Assembly (NCBI GenBank): GCA_015179125.1
Contig: WHVA01000128.1
Location: 175,784-239,783 of the forward strand
Reading direction: 5' to 3'
Length of the DNA: 64,000 nucleotides
Origin: Gautieria morchelliformis
Taxonomy: Eukaryota > Basidiomycota > Agaricomycetes > Gomphales > Gomphaceae
Part shown: positions 10,772 through 23,733 of the stretch, piece by piece
Numbering within the stretch: position 1 is the stretch's first letter
How the letters are laid out: each line of letters opens with the position of its first letter
Position numbers and translations under genes: made by a program
The notes under the pieces: generated by a model
Told to the model about the DNA's origin: nothing
The model's database searches: none
The model's input: the letters and a program-made list of their open reading frames with translations, nothing else

Positions 10772-11017
10772 CTACATGAAAAGATCCCAAAGACCCATCA
10801 TACCGAGGACCCAATCTCTGATCTCACGGTGTGACATGGCAGGAAAGTCGCGAGCAAGTTGTCTGATTATAAGCTCCATCTTCAACTCCTTCAACAAGAT
10901 TTTAGGATCAATTTTGTGCTTGATATCGGCTAAAGGTTTCAGGATAGCGGAACTGCTCTGGGCAGACACGCGAGGTGGACTTAGAGGGGGCGAGTCAACA
11001 AACGGATCCTCAGTCAA
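10772..11017 (-). CDS. Small ORF, unknown (81 codons)
   Basis: A short frame (MTEDPFVDSPPLSPPRVS...) has an acidic/Pro-Ser start and a helical, Leu/Lys-rich C-terminal half (KILLKELKMELIIRQLARDFP). It lies between the TNP2 gene and the second ORF of the same element and runs in the same direction. It could be a separate small gene, the first exon of the neighbouring ORF, or chance. I do not recognise it. Confidence 0.25.
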   Translation of the reverse strand: MTEDPFVDSPPLSPPRVSAQSSSAILKPLADIKHKIDPKILLKELKMELIIRQLARDFPAMSHREIRDWVLGMMGLWDLFM

Positions 11018-11317
11018 CCTGTGATAGGATTAGTGCATGTAATTATTGATCCTAATGAGTATACCTATTTATGCTCTGCACAGTCCCAGGGCTACATGGA
11101 AATATTACTGTAAGTCTGAGTATGCTATATGCACTACTCACACGTGTGCGCTTCATTTGCTTGGGCGACGTCAACAGCTAGGCTTAGACTTGGGCATGGT
11201 AGTATAGGTTAACTCAACCCTGTCATGATTTCAGATGCAGACATGTATATTCAGCAAACGCAACAAGTAATGTGATTCCCAATTGCATACAGCCCTATTC
11301 TATTGGAGACACAATAT

Positions 11318-14300
11318 CTATTCTTCATCAATGAGAGACTCTCCTACATCACGGATGCCGGTCATGTCGAGCCTCAACTGCTCCCACAGGAAATACCTCT
11401 CTTCTTCTGGAAACCCTGGATGTTTGTGCGGCTGGATAGAAACAACCGCATGAATTGACTTAGCATCAATGACATGGAGCCCATTATCCTCGTTCATCTG
11501 GGTTACCGAATAGACAGTTTGGATAGACAGCTTGAGAAGTTCATGCCAGAGCTTTCGAGACATTGTTGATCTGCGCAATAAAATAGAATTTCACTTGGGC
11601 AAACTCAATTTGACCATCCAGCACAAGCTAACAAAGCAACGGCTTAGTGGTATTCACTGACAAGTACAATAAAGAAGATAAATACCTTGACACAACTTGA
11701 TATCCGTATGTTCCTAATGGATTTCAGATTCCTTCCAATCCGAGCGTTCTGTCTGGCCCATGGGTAAACGAAGACGGGCCCACTTGGCAAGTTTGACACA
11801 CGATTGGGGAGGAACATAATTTCCGAGTTGTTCCTCACGTTCGTGAATATACCTTGTAATAACATCACCCTGTATGCCTTCAAGATAATGCATGTGTCAT
11901 TCTCGAGCTCTAAGAAGCAAGTATCCATCCCTGATATCTTGGCACCCTCGCGGTAAGTTGACAGTATGAAGATCAAGCTCTGGAATCATCGATTTCAGAG
12001 CATTGACTTGTGAGCGCTGTAGTGCTTGCTCAGAGAGGTTAACGAAGGGATTAGAGTGTTGCTTGATTTCCTTGCCAACGTTTCCTATGGTTCGTTCCAT
12101 TGTCCATGCAGAATAGAGGTTAGCTGGTCCTACGTGTGGCACTTCCAATCCCAAGTGTATCAGGGCATGCAGGCTGGGGTGCACAAAATGAATCCGATTG
12201 GCTTGCCGCCTTGCGTAAATCTGTTCAAACTCCACAACAAACTCGTCTAAGAGCTTCTGGGCTTCTAGAAGATCTGTGGAAAGAATGGCCCATTGGTGCA
12301 CAATTCTCACTGCACGCACAATCTTGCAAAAATTTTGCCAATACCGATCTGGCAAAATTCTGTAGAGAAGAGCAGGAGCGAGACCGTAGTAATACCCCTG
12401 CCATTCCTTAGCTTTGTAGTTAGTGTTGACCTTCTCTGCAAGGTTACGCGGTGGTCGATCATAAGACCCTGGGATGTAAGGGAGTGCATCTACAACAGCT
12501 TTACCGTGTGCCAACCACACCGGTCCCTTCAGAACGGCCCAATCCCACGTGGGCCGATCGTCTGTTGGGGCATATTCATATGTACCACACCATAGCGGCA
12601 CAAATATATCACCCATGTTGAGTGTGCAAAGATGCATCAGGTCACCGCAAAAAGTCGAGGCAATTGGGAGTCGACGTGACTCAGGAAGTCCGGATATTAT
12701 TGATGGCTTCAAAATGCCAGTGAGCCTGCGCCGTCATGCATATGCCATCAGACCAGGGGACTGCAGCAAGTGCCTCAGTTTCTTATCATACTCTTCTTGG
12801 TCTCCACCTGCAATGCTGGACACATCGACATTGGGGTGATTGGATCCTGGCACGTCATAGTTGTCGGGTTTAAGGAGAGCGGGGTAGTAGCGAGAGATAT
12901 TGGGTTTGCGGCATCCTGGTAGCCCACAAAATATGCGACATGCTAATGCTCCTTTATGCCCAACAAGGCCAGTGACGTGGACACTGCCAGGACCATCTGC
13001 TGTGCCTAATAACCAGGGTAATCAGTAATCAAAGCAGTGAGAGAAAAAAGAACATACTTAGATAATAGAATATGGATGATATGTATGACCGGTCCTCAAT
13101 TGAATCCCATATAACTAGGCCTTCCTGCTGCAACGCACTCACATGCTGGAGCCCAGGTAATAGGAATGACTCCATGCTGATCGGCTTTCCAGCAATGATC
13201 CCACCGGGGAATACATGTTTGACCTTATATTGCACGTTCGCGCCAAAATTGAGGACTATCCATATATATATCCAACAGTCTGATTCCTTGTCCTGGTAAA
13301 GCTGGGCACTGTCAATCGAGGGCATGACTACTATATCGTCGTCCTTGAGGTCGCCGCGGAGTATGGCATTGAGATAAACACTGCCATGGTACAGATCATC
13401 ATAGGTGTGGGTTCCAGTGCCATTACGCGCTAACTCCTCCAAGATTTCTCTGGTCCTCTCCTTTCGATGGTTCATCAGACGTGCAGTCTTCGGGTTCCGC
13501 ATTAGAGCTTGCAGCTGTGGGCTGAGTGGAATGGTATAGAATGTTTTCATGGCTTTTTTGATTTTCCCCCGGCTCTTCTCCAGCTCTAATTCATCATAGC
13601 GGCTGGCAGTGCAGTATGGACACTTCTCAAGGTCCGTAAAAGGACCGTTGAACGCTGTGCAAGAATTGGGGCACATATCCACCAGTATGGCTTCTACACC
13701 TGTCCAGGTTGCAATCCGAGACTTGATCTGTTCATAAGATAACATCGGTTCGTCAGGGTAGCGGTCGTTGTGGTTAGCCTGAATGTCACAATAGGTCTGC
13801 TGGGATGCTCGTTGGGTGGCAAGAAATTGTTTAAGGGAGTAGAGTTCGTTCGGATCATTGATTTCGAGGACACATTGGGGCGGGTTGCGAAGACGAGCCA
13901 GGACCTCGTCCGAAAGATGCCCATATCAAGAGACGCATTAGCAACTGCGCGGATGAAATCAAGCGATTCCTTGAGATGAGAGACTTGAGCTACTGGGGTG
14001 GACTGCTCATTGGATTCAAGCTCTTCTTCCGAGAGGTCTTGTTCATCTGTTGCATCACCTGTGCAGACCCTGGGTCATCGTTTTGATTGATCGGGCTGCC
14101 GGTGCCGTTCATTTGTTCCTGTTCGACCAAGCTCCCTGGATCCGCAGCTCAATCATCTGACGAATGTTCTAGATATGTTTATGTTAGCCAACTTCATAGT
14201 AATGATAACAAAAGACTCACCGGACGGTTCATGATCGGAACGTCCCCAGTCGGCAATATCTTCATCCATAGAATGCAGGTGCAACTTGGTCAAAGACATG

Positions 14301-14589
14301 TTGTATCAGGCAAGAATAACACTAAGATGATAGACGATACACTTACAGACGCGCTTGGTCCATCCACAATAAAACCATTCACGACATCTTGCGTGTCTGG
14401 CTCGATCACTTCCATATTTCGGTCAGTGTCTGCCTCTTGCTCGGCCTCGATGGGCTGGCCACCGTCGAACGAGAGGAGATCCATCCGTCGGGCATCCTGA
14501 TGACGATGGTATGTCGCGTGTGAGACCATTCTCCCACCACGACAATACAGCTGGCAGGTGCAGAGATGGCGCTCGCGCCTACGTGCCAT
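11318..14589 (-). pseudogene. CACTA-type TNP2 transposase (Transposase_21), decayed
   Basis: The coding blocks follow the order of basidiomycete TNP2 proteins. The N-terminus is MARRRERHLCTCQLYC (start at 14589). RNPPQCVLEINDPNELYSL is at about 13890-13830, and CPNSCTAFNGPFTDLEKCPYC then SIDSAQLYQDKESDCWIYIW fall in 13745-13029. VGHKGALACRIFCGLPGC lies near 12960-12900, and LTGILKPSIISGLPESRRLP with FCGDLMHLCTLN in 12740-11897. The C-terminal block is 11578-11318. Two lesions are visible. A one-base loss near 13925 separates ANASLD from GHLSDEVLARL. An in-frame TGA at 12734-12736 sits just before the RRRLTG motif and could come from CGA by C-to-T change. This copy is therefore unlikely to make an active transposase. 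CACTA terminal repeats were not found. Confidence 0.75.
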
Positions 14590-14599
14590 GGTGGCACTA

Positions 14600-14920
14600 G
14601 TGTTCGAGCAATAGGTTCGAGCAATCGGTTCAAGCAAGCAAAGTGAGAGGAGGAGAATGGAGGAGAAGGGAGCGGATGCACTGGTGGTTTTTGAGTACTT
14701 TTTTTTTTTTTTATGAAAACTCGTGTTTCGACGCGAGTCCGATTGCTGAAGTAAAAATGCACAAGTCCTTGGAAGCCCAGTGTGAGGCAAGGTGAGAGGA
14801 GATAGGAGCGGATGCTTTAGCTTTATGAAAACCTTGCATTTGTTGTTGAGTAAAAAGTTACGGGTTTTGAAAGTTTTGAAAAGATTACGTTCAGGAATTT
14901 ATGAAAAGTCCTTGCGTTTT
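14600..14920. repeat. Subterminal-type repeats beside the TNP2 gene
   Basis: Short direct repeats lie upstream of the TNP2 start: TTCGAGCAAT/TTCAAGCAAG units at 14608-14640, GTGAGAGGAG...GGAGCGGATGC at 14642-14672 and again near 14790-14812, and TTTATGAAAA three times (about 14710, 14822 and 14899). Clusters like this are common in the subterminal transposase-binding regions of CACTA elements. That role is inferred from position only. Confidence 0.35.
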
Positions 14921-15428
14921 TGCAAAGCGAGTACTCGTTGACGCGTTGACGTGACGTGTCGACGGACCTTGAAGATGTTCGGTTCGTGTTTTTTTACGCC
15001 TGGAGACGGTGCGGTCATATCTGGTCAGTTTAAATTACATTTCTCAAAACGATTCTAGAAAATCGAGCTCTATAAAAATAGAACGTCCCACGCATCATCT
15101 GGGGACCGATATCTACCGATCCTAACCGACACGTCACCACACCTACCGCTCCCACCCAGTGCCACCTCCCTGGACGCGGGTCAATTCTCACTGGGGGTGA
15201 GATCATGTGCGAGGCCAAGCCGATCTCGGCTCAACCTCTACCAGTTGTACAGTGTACTACAGTAAAAGGCAGCAAGTCTGCCGACGGCGCTAAATTGCAC
15301 CGCAGGTCCCCAAATTTAAAATTTAGAAGGAAACTTACTGAAATGAGCATAATTTCAAAAAAAAAAAACGAAAATTCGCCGGTCATGTGACCAGTCCAAA
15401 TTCTTGTCGGAAAATTTTCATCTCAGCC

Positions 15429-15581
15429 ATGACTCCCCCAACCAAAAGAGCCAGGCAGGCAAAGCTTCAGCAAGCTTCAGGCTCTAAATACTTTGACTCC
15501 AGACTGATTGAAGACCCTTTAGAGAGCTTAGCTGACCCGGATTTCATTCCGGAAGTCAGTGATGCAGACGATATTATGTAA
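15429..15581 (+). pseudogene. Possible N-terminal fragment of a DDE transposase
   Basis: A 50-codon stretch (MTPPTKRARQAKLQQASG...) is Lys/Arg-rich at the start, becomes acidic (DPDFIPEVSDADD), and then stops. This basic-then-acidic layout is common at the N-termini of basidiomycete DDE transposases, but no catalytic domain follows. The surrounding 15.2-15.9 kb has AT-rich segments and some inverted GC-rich motifs (AAGCTCGG/CCGAGCTT). It may be a deletion derivative, or chance. Confidence 0.2.
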
Positions 15582-16353
15582 TGAAGACGGCACAGAGTCG
15601 TTTAGCCTTTGTCACACTAAAGCTTTTTACTTTATTAATTGGTAATCAGACATGGTTTAAATGCAAAGCAAGCTGCAGTTTGTGGTGAAAAAAATCAGAT
15701 CCCACTGCCAATGTGGGCCCAGTTTCATGATGAGCCTCACAATATTAGACAATTCTGTCTAAACAACAATTTGTATATATTTTACACTATTATTATGTGC
15801 TGCAGGAGCAACACGATGGTGTCACTCCATGACTGCCGGCGACCGGCAAGCTCGGCAAGCTCGGCTAATACCAAACTCCGACATCTCCGCTCAAAGTCCA
15901 AATTTTGAGGGGGGTTCCCTGGGTAAACGTTGGAATTTTGAAAAAGTAACTAGATACACTTCTAGCTAAGCTCAATCACACTCGATTGCACCACTTTTGG
16001 AGTGACTAAGTTAAATATCCAAGGTCAAGATACAATCCGCGTCGCGCCTATGACCGAGTGGTCGGTTTTGAGCGTCTGGCACTGTATGTAGGATAGCTAG
16101 CCTAGGTTCTGTGAGCCCAGCGCTCAAGCCGTTTGTCATATCCGTAGCCGGTTGGGGTGTCCATGGACCGGGGACTATCTCCATCGGCCGGGCTCTGTAA
16201 CACATAGTACTTGAGGATACTCTTCGTAGTGCTTCTATATTCCGTGCTCACTTGCCGAGTATCCTCGGCTGAAACATGTCATTTCGGTAAGCCTCTGAAT
16301 ATAAGGTGGGTTGGGGATTTCTCAGGCCCGTCGATACAATCCTTATTGCTGCA

Positions 16354-18496
16354 ATGCTTGATTTGCTCAGGACATGGGTTACCTACTGGGACTTCACCAT
16401 TGTGGCTGCGATATGTCTACTCGCACTTCCCATACATTTCCGACGGCGTATTCCCAAAGGTATTTTTGTTTAATCTTTTTGTAGTGTTCAAATTCTCCTC
16501 GTCCTGACCACACTGAGTAGGTTTATGCCTACCGCCGGGGCCCCCCGGAAAGCTAATCGTCGGGAACGTTTCTGATTTGCCCACAAAGCAGGAGTGGGTC
16601 ACCTTCTCACAATTGGCAAAGGCATACGGTACGCCATATCATACTGTAAGCTGGATCTGGTTTGATTCTTCGTATTCTCAGGAGATCTCGTCTATCTCAA
16701 TGTTTTAGGGTTCCCCATATTGGTAGTTAGCTCAACAGACGTTGCTTACGAACTGTTCGAGAAACGATCGTCAATTTATTCCGATCGAGGAGATGCCCCA
16801 ATGATAAGGGATTTGTGAGCTTATGGCCTTCGAGGGTATTATGATTCTAACCATGATCAAGAATGGGCGGTGATTGGGCTGTGAGTATCATGCGTTATGG
16901 GGAAAGGTGGCGTCGCCACCGCAGGGTGATCCATGAGAAGTTCCATCCTGTCGCCACAGCAGAATACAAGCCTATTCAACTCAAACATGCACGGTTCATA
17001 TTTCACCTTCATTGTCAGCAGCATATATATATTAATCACAGGATATTACTCCGACGACTCTATGAGACGCCTGGCGATTTTGTTGAGCACATGCAACACA
17101 CAGCCGGAGCGAACATCATGGAGGCACGTTGTTGACTTTGCTGAGCGCATTACCTAATGCCATATGTTGGTCAAATCGACGCACAGGTCGTGTATGGAAT
17201 CAAAGTGCTTCCCAAAGCAAATCCCTACATTGCCATTGTCGAGACAGCTATGAACGCTATGAGCTAGCAGCAATTCCCGGGGCATTCCTTGTTGACGTCT
17301 TCCCCATATGTTCGTCAGACTCGCTCAATACCACCCCTCGATGTTGGCATCTCACCAGGTTATGTTAGTGAAACATGTGCCAGAGTGGTTTCCCGGGGCA
17401 GGATTTAAAAGAAAGGCTAGGATTTGGCGGAAGTCCGTAACAGACATGAATGTTGTACCCTTTGAAGCCGCCAAGCTCGCATCTGTGAGCTGAGCTATAT
17501 TTCCAGTCGTTTCATGCTAAAACTTCCTAGGATTCTGGAACTGCAGAGCCTTCTTTCACCTCGGTACTATTGGAAGAACTCTCCGTCAAAGGTGATGCAG
17601 CATTTGGGCAAGAAGAAATCATACGGAACGCCGGATCCACTCTGCTCGGTGGTGGGGCAGACTCGGCACGTGTTCTGTCACTGGGGTCTAATTTAGCTCA
17701 TCACGATTTCGTGTAGTCGATGACTGCCTTGGTTACTTTCCTGTTTGCCATGTTACTCTCCCCGAAGCTCAACGAAAAGCTCAAGAGGAGCTGGATGAAG
17801 TGGTAGGATTGACTAGGCTCCCAGAGTACGAAGACCGTGAAAACCTACCGTGCATCAGTGCCCTTTGCAAAGAGGTTTTACGGTGGCATCCTCCCTTCCC
17901 TATCGGTCTACCGCACCGTCTCACCCAGGATGATGTCTTTGGAGACTATTTTATTCCTGCGGGAGCAATCATAATGGCAAATGCGTGGTGGCTCGATAAT
18001 CCATATCATTTAGAATTAGGACACTGACATATACTGACAGGCACATTCTTCATGATGAGGCAACGTATGGCGCTGACACTGACAAGTTCAAGCCCGAACG
18101 CTTTCTTGTGCCAGGCGTGAAAGATCCGGCCGCCGTTTTTGGATACGGTAGAAGGTATGCATCTTTCATATGGCTTACAATGCGTTTGTTATCTCAGCTC
18201 ATACTCAATGTAGAATATGCCCTGGTCGATACTTTGTAGACCACACCCTTTTCGCGGTTGTGGCCTCGACTCTGAGTGTCTTTAATATCACCCCTTCGAA
18301 AGACAGCAACGGAGAAGACATTCCCACTCAAGCCGCCTTCCAATCTGGATTCATATCGTGAGTCTTGCGCGTGTTCATTTAGTGCCATGGGGAACTGATA
18401 GATGGATGAACTTTCAGTGCTCCCGTGCCTTTCAAGTGCACGATCAGCCCACGATCGGATGCTGCCAAGAGACTTATTTTACAGGAAAGTTCCTGA
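16354..18496 (+). pseudogene. Cytochrome P450 (CYP64-like group), damaged paralogue
   Basis: A membrane-anchored P450 monooxygenase layout can be followed through about a dozen exons. These include the N-terminal anchor (YWDFTIVAAICLLAL), a Pro hinge (PPGPPGK), RYGERWRRHRR, the I-helix region (GGGADS), ExxR as KEVLRWHP (about 17870-17890), PERF (about 18100), and the heme loop FGYGRR/ICPGRYF split by an intron. The paralogue at 25.2-27.4 kb allows comparison. Here one base is missing near 17264, giving an in-frame TAG at 17265-17267. The donor after DVFP also reads ATATGT where the paralogue has GTATGT. Two independent lesions indicate a pseudogene. The family name is from general resemblance. 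Confidence 0.8.
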
Positions 18497-20951
18497 CTGA
18501 GTCGCATCGCGAACTAGGATTGGGAACGCTAAGAACATTTTGCCTTTCATCCTCACACCCCCGCAATGTATTCGTTTGCAAGTGATGTCAAGGACACTGT
18601 TGTACTAGTTGCTGTACAATTTCGTTGGCTTCCGGGAATCAGCACGTCTCGGAAGATCATGCCCCCGACATACTCACCCATACTAGTACCTTCACCGTGA
18701 CTGCTCTGCTCAAATCAATTTATATATGCACAGACGTTGGCTCTGTCGCTCTCCAGACGCTTTGACCGTACGAACATAAGAGCGGTCAGGTAGATATAGT
18801 CGTGGCCTCCTCGCGTCACAGTAACATCCTACATTGAATATCAAGTACGATAAATGCGTGTGGGTATATGTGGCGTGGACCTACCAATGACGCTCTTCCT
18901 CTATAAGCATATACCTAACCCTCGAGGCCCGAGACGTACTTATTCTCTGTCCGTACGTATACGGTTATAGAGAAGTGGCTCGGTTTCTCTGTCCTCTGAG
19001 CCGGCATTACTTTCTTGTCTCCCAGTCCGTTTTCTGACCGTTACTGTAAGCACTCTCGATAAGTAGATCTACTGGCAGTCCGTGTGTTCGCCCCCGTTGT
19101 ATCCACCCCAGGGCTGCCAGTGGTCTGGACGTTGGCATTTAATTCTGACCCGAAATGCCTTCGTTCACTCACGTGCACACTGGCAGCTTTTTTTTTTTGG
19201 AATCAGACGGCAAAATTGCCAGTCATGACGGCAGCGTGACTTTATCCATGATTGGCAAAGTCACGCCGATCGAAGCAGTGATGGTACATAGCGTTATATA
19301 AAATTTCTACACGTCATATGGGCTTGACATATTGTGCCCATACGCTCTCAGACGACATGCAGACACCCAAATGTCTCTGGGATAGGTGGCAACTGTTCAG
19401 CTCCAGGTGCATACTTTTGTCATTGAGCACTGGATATAACTGGAAGCGGGAGCAGAGACAAAGGAACTCACTCCTCTCCCTTTGGTTCGCGTTTTTCTTT
19501 GTCCCAACCAGAGAACACATGGTTGTTCCATTACTCCCGTTTGTTTTACCGACTAGAGTAGTGCTTCCCGGCTGTCTCCGTAGCGCGTCTGCCGCCCTTT
19601 GTAGCATCTCCAGAACTGAGCATACGACATAGAAGCGATTTTGATATACCTTGGTTCCTGGGGAGTGTGATCAGAGAGATCTGATGGAATAAAGGAACAC
19701 CGTAACGTACGAGGCGCAAAACGAGAGAAGGCCACGACTTAAACACGAGTTTGATATATAGGGAAGGATCAATTAAAGGGAATGGCACGGGCCAGACTAA
19801 CCCAAACTGGGACATGAACCAAAGGAACAACGCATGTATCCGACCTGTTGCGACAGGACATATTGAGAGCGCTGCTTTCAAAGGAGGAAGGATTCCACAG
19901 GGCATGACTCCGACTTACATTCACGGCCTGGGATAAAGGAGACTGGCGGTCAAATTAACTGGAGGTGGTCGGATGCCAATGGGTAAGTATATTAGAACTG
20001 CTCGCCCTCGATGATTCTAAAGTCCTGTGAGAACAAAAGAGTAGTAGACAGTGAACTTGATGGCACCCAGGCCCGATCATCAGTTCAGAGTAGTCTCACG
20101 CCGAAGCTGAGGAGTGACAGCTTCATGCCGAGCCTCCAACCGACGGTTTGGCAATGGTTTCCCATCTACCTCTCTTTACAAAATCGGTGATAACCCAGCA
20201 ACAGGGGCCATGCCGGGGGACCGGGCGTGTTGGGAGCGAGGCGCGGAGACCCGGGGGTTGCTGGCAGGACGCTGGAAGGACTGGTAAACGAGACAAGTCA
20301 GCGCTGCCAGAAAAGATACACACTATTGCACGACGTCAAGCAGCCAGCCCAGCGATTTCACAAACATCCACCGAGCCGTGACATCGCTTCTCATAACAAC
20401 TACGAGTCAATCGCGGTTCCCGATAGACGAGTTCATGGTAGCCAAGCTCGGCGCTGAAAAGCGGTGCAGATCTTTCCAACATGAGAACTAGTATGATTGC
20501 CAGCCGTGGCTAGACGCCACTGCCATACGATGTGAAGCCAGGGTGACTGAGATACACGTCGCCTCGCGTTGAGATAAAAGCCACGGGTGCTTTCAACGAG
20601 GAGCCACGCGCCGTACTGATACAAGACAGGCTGTCTGCAGCCTTTGTATTTGGCTTCCTTTGCTGCTGGTGTACTGCAGACGACCGAGCGCTGCGGAGAA
20701 GCCCTTAATACCAGGCTCACCAAGCAGCAAAGCTCCTGAAGCCTCGTGTAAGACCTCCAGATAATATAAACCGCCATTCGTCCCTAGTATATCCCTGGTG
20801 TATACTATAACCAAAGTCTCCTCCGGGCCCACACGAGGCTCCTAGGCGCTGAGCGCAGCTATACGTGCGTCACTAGTCCCAACACCGCCATCATCGCTCC
20901 CTCTGACCGCTTTCTTTTTTTCTCCTCGCTATATCATGCGGCTTGTGCAGC
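18497..20951. other. Intergenic, no gene recognised
   Basis: About 2.4 kb between the P450 pseudogene and the AMSH gene. The frames of 60-119 codons on both strands have no recognisable motif and no exon-like continuity. A small perfect hairpin (GCGTGACTTT...AAAGTCACGC) sits at about 19233-19266. The last ~100 bases before 20952 are pyrimidine-rich, as in many fungal 5' regions. Confidence 0.5.
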
Positions 20952-23733
20952 ATGTCCGCTCCAGGAAATTCTATCAACTACAGCCTATACCCTCTCGGCC
21001 AGTCTCATGATCCCCGTATACCTGTTGCCAGCACCAGCACCAGCACCAGCACGGCGTCTGGCTACGCATATGCGCAGCAGCAGCAGCAGCTCGCCAATCG
21101 TCAGGCCCATCCTTCACAGTCTCACTCAAGTACGGCTTCTACCAGCTACACCTCCTTTGCGCCTTCCTCGTACACCAGACAACCCGTGCCACAGCCAAAA
21201 CGGCCATCGCCGCTGTCAGACCGTCCGCATTCCATCGAGGAGCTCGCACGGATCGCAGGTCAGGACAAATACGACCGTTTCGGCGACATCAAGCAGGACT
21301 TGCGCTATGCCGAAGTGTATCGCAGCGAAGGCAATAAAGACCTCCAGGCGGGCGATCTCGAATGGGCGTTCATCCACTTCGCCCGGACCGCCACACTCGT
21401 GCTGCACCGCATACCGACAAACTCGCATTACAACGAGATGAAGCATGCCCACCGCGCGAATCTAACAGACGTAAGTTCAGCCTTTCCTTATGTCACGTGG
21501 CTACTCACCGTCCGGGGCCCTGCTAGAATGGTAACTTTTCCTTGGAGAGGATGGACGAGCTTAAGCCCAAGTTGGTCGATCGGTACGAAGCGTGGCGGCA
21601 GCGCAATCCGAACGCGAAGATGGAGCTTGACATGCCGCGCATATTGAGTGCGATGACCGTGCGGGATAACGAAGAGCTGGCTATACGTGCACAGTATAGT
21701 AAGATGAAGCGGGCAGCCAGTAGGGATGAGTCGTCGAGACGGGTGTGGGCAGAGGAGGAGAGCAGACAGGAAGGGTTAGTGGGGCGTGAGTCACACCTGG
21801 CCAGACATGAGGACGGAAGAAGTCGCGTGGCTTCCACCTCCACAGGGCCGCCTCAGGTGTATGATACAGCCGCCAGGCAAGCTTACGAAGACGCACGGCG
21901 GCGGCAAGAGGAAGCGAGGTGGCGGGAAGCAGAAGAAGCGAGGCGGCAGGAGGAGGCGGCGGCGGCACAGAAGCAAGCGGAACTCGAGCGGCGGACACGA
22001 GAGGCAGAGGAGGAGCGCAGAAGACGCGAGGCGGAAATCGCAAGACACAAAGAAGCGCACAATCGGGAACAGGCGCTGCGGCAAGAGCAAGAGGCAGCGT
22101 CGAAACGCAAGATGGAGGAACTCGAATATCGGCGACAGAGGGACGACGCGAGACGTAGAGAGCTGGAGGAAACAAGACAAAAGGAATTGGAGGGTATTGC
22201 GCAACGGCAGCGTGACGCCGACGCTGCAGCTACTGCGCAAGCCAGTCGAAGCTCGCTAAGCGTGCAAGTCCCCAGGCCCGTCCCCATGCCAATTCCCGCT
22301 CTAGTTCCCCCGCCGCCCTCGTCTCCCTCCGGCTCTTCGGTTTCAAGCGCAGCCGCCACCCTGACACCGCGGCAGCAGGATGGGCTGCCGGTTCTCCCCC
22401 TCGAGAGTCCGACCCGCGAAGAGAGCCATGACCCACGCGATGGGCGACACCACCCCCAACCTCAGCACGCCATCCCAGAACGGGCCACTGGCCGAACGTG
22501 CGTACCACACATGTTTCACACGTTGATCTCCTGTTGACTGACGCCACTTAACCGCGATATTCGCATTACACTTGCAGGAGAGGATTCGAATCCCCAATAA
22601 CGACTACGAGCCCCCCGCCCAAGGACCTAGCCGTCAATTGGCTCCCCATGAGTGACGACCAGCGCAGGCAGGGCTACACCCCGTCCCTCCAGTCCATGTT
22701 CTCCACCTCCATCACTTCCCCACCGCCCACAGGACTCACCGGCGGCCTTCTCTTCTCCCCTAACCACCCTGAGGGGCCGTCGATGAGGAACATGCCCACA
22801 TCCCCCGATCGTCCCCCCGCGCACATCCGCCATATGTGGGAAAAAGCGGGGTATGGCTTTAAGCCTGAGCCTCCGAAGCCCAGCCTGAGGCCTGTGCAGT
22901 ACGATTCACGCATCCTCCGTCCAGAGGAGGTCCGCGAACGCGATGAGACGGTGTTCCCGACTGAGCTGAAGATAGTGACAGTCCCGCAGGAGATACTCCC
23001 CCGCTTTCTCAACGTTGCTTCTGTCAATACAGCGCGGAATCGAGAGACGTGTGGGTTGCTGATGGGGAGGGAGGATAAAAAGCAGTATAGGGTCCTGACG
23101 TTGTTGATTCCAAAACAGAGGGCGACATCTGATACGTGTACGATGGAGGAGGAGGAGCTCGTGAGCGAGTTTGCGGAGAAGCGGAAGATGATAACCCTTG
23201 GTTGGGTGAGTCGTTCGCGGTTTGGTGACTTCGTGACAGATAAGCTCAGCGCAGCGTCTCTAGATACATACGCACCCGACACAGTCATGTATGGCTCTGA
23301 CTTGAAGCGTATTCCTGTTTGACGACATTGACATGACCTGATGTTGGACAGGTTTCATGTCCTCGCTTGATTTGCATACCCACGCCAGCTTCCAAAGCAT
23401 GCTCCCGGAGTTTTTCGCGGTTGTGTGTGCTCCGCGGCATGTACCAAAGTAAGGAATAAGAGCTCGTGGTACTCCAGGCGTTGTACTGACTCCTGTTTAC
23501 TCCTCCCTTAGCTGCGGCATATTCCGCCTTACAGATCCACCCGGACTCAAGACCATATTAAAGTGCGAGAAAAAGGCTGCTTTTCACCCGCACCCCGAAG
23601 TTCCCATCTACACGGTATACACGCCTCGTTTTTCGGTATCGGTAATCTCACGTGTTCTTGTTCTTAGGACGCCGACAAAGGCCACGTTGTGTGGGCCGAG
23701 AAAGCGACGCTTGAAATCGTGGATCTAAGGTGA
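20952..23733 (+). CDS. AMSH-like K63 deubiquitinase (USP8-dimer, JAMM)
   Basis: This is an endosomal zinc metalloprotease of the AMSH/Sst2 family, which cleaves Lys63-linked ubiquitin on ESCRT cargo. Seven exons (20952-21470, 21527-22497, 22578-23205, 23264-23288, 23352-23448, 23512-23614, 23668-23733) give 802 residues in one frame. The N-terminus is Ser/Gln-rich. A USP8-dimerisation domain ([13 protein letters not shown]...[14 protein letters not shown]) spans about residues 80-190, and a long Glu/Arg coiled coil about 290-420. The JAMM domain begins near residue 615. The metal-binding motif HTHPTQS is carried by a 25-nt exon and is followed by [11 protein letters not shown]. The start is the first in-frame ATG; an upstream ATG at 20936 is out of frame. 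A decayed duplicate of the 3' half lies downstream. Confidence 0.9.

Noticed and set aside
19318-19905. Pair of ~100-codon ORFs on opposite strands
   Set aside because: They overlap each other, have no recognisable motif and no exon continuation; likely chance.
21681-22359. Long minus-strand ORFs under the AMSH coiled coil
   Set aside because: Shadow frames caused by the GC-rich, charged coiled-coil coding sequence; Ser/Arg/Pro-rich with no domain.
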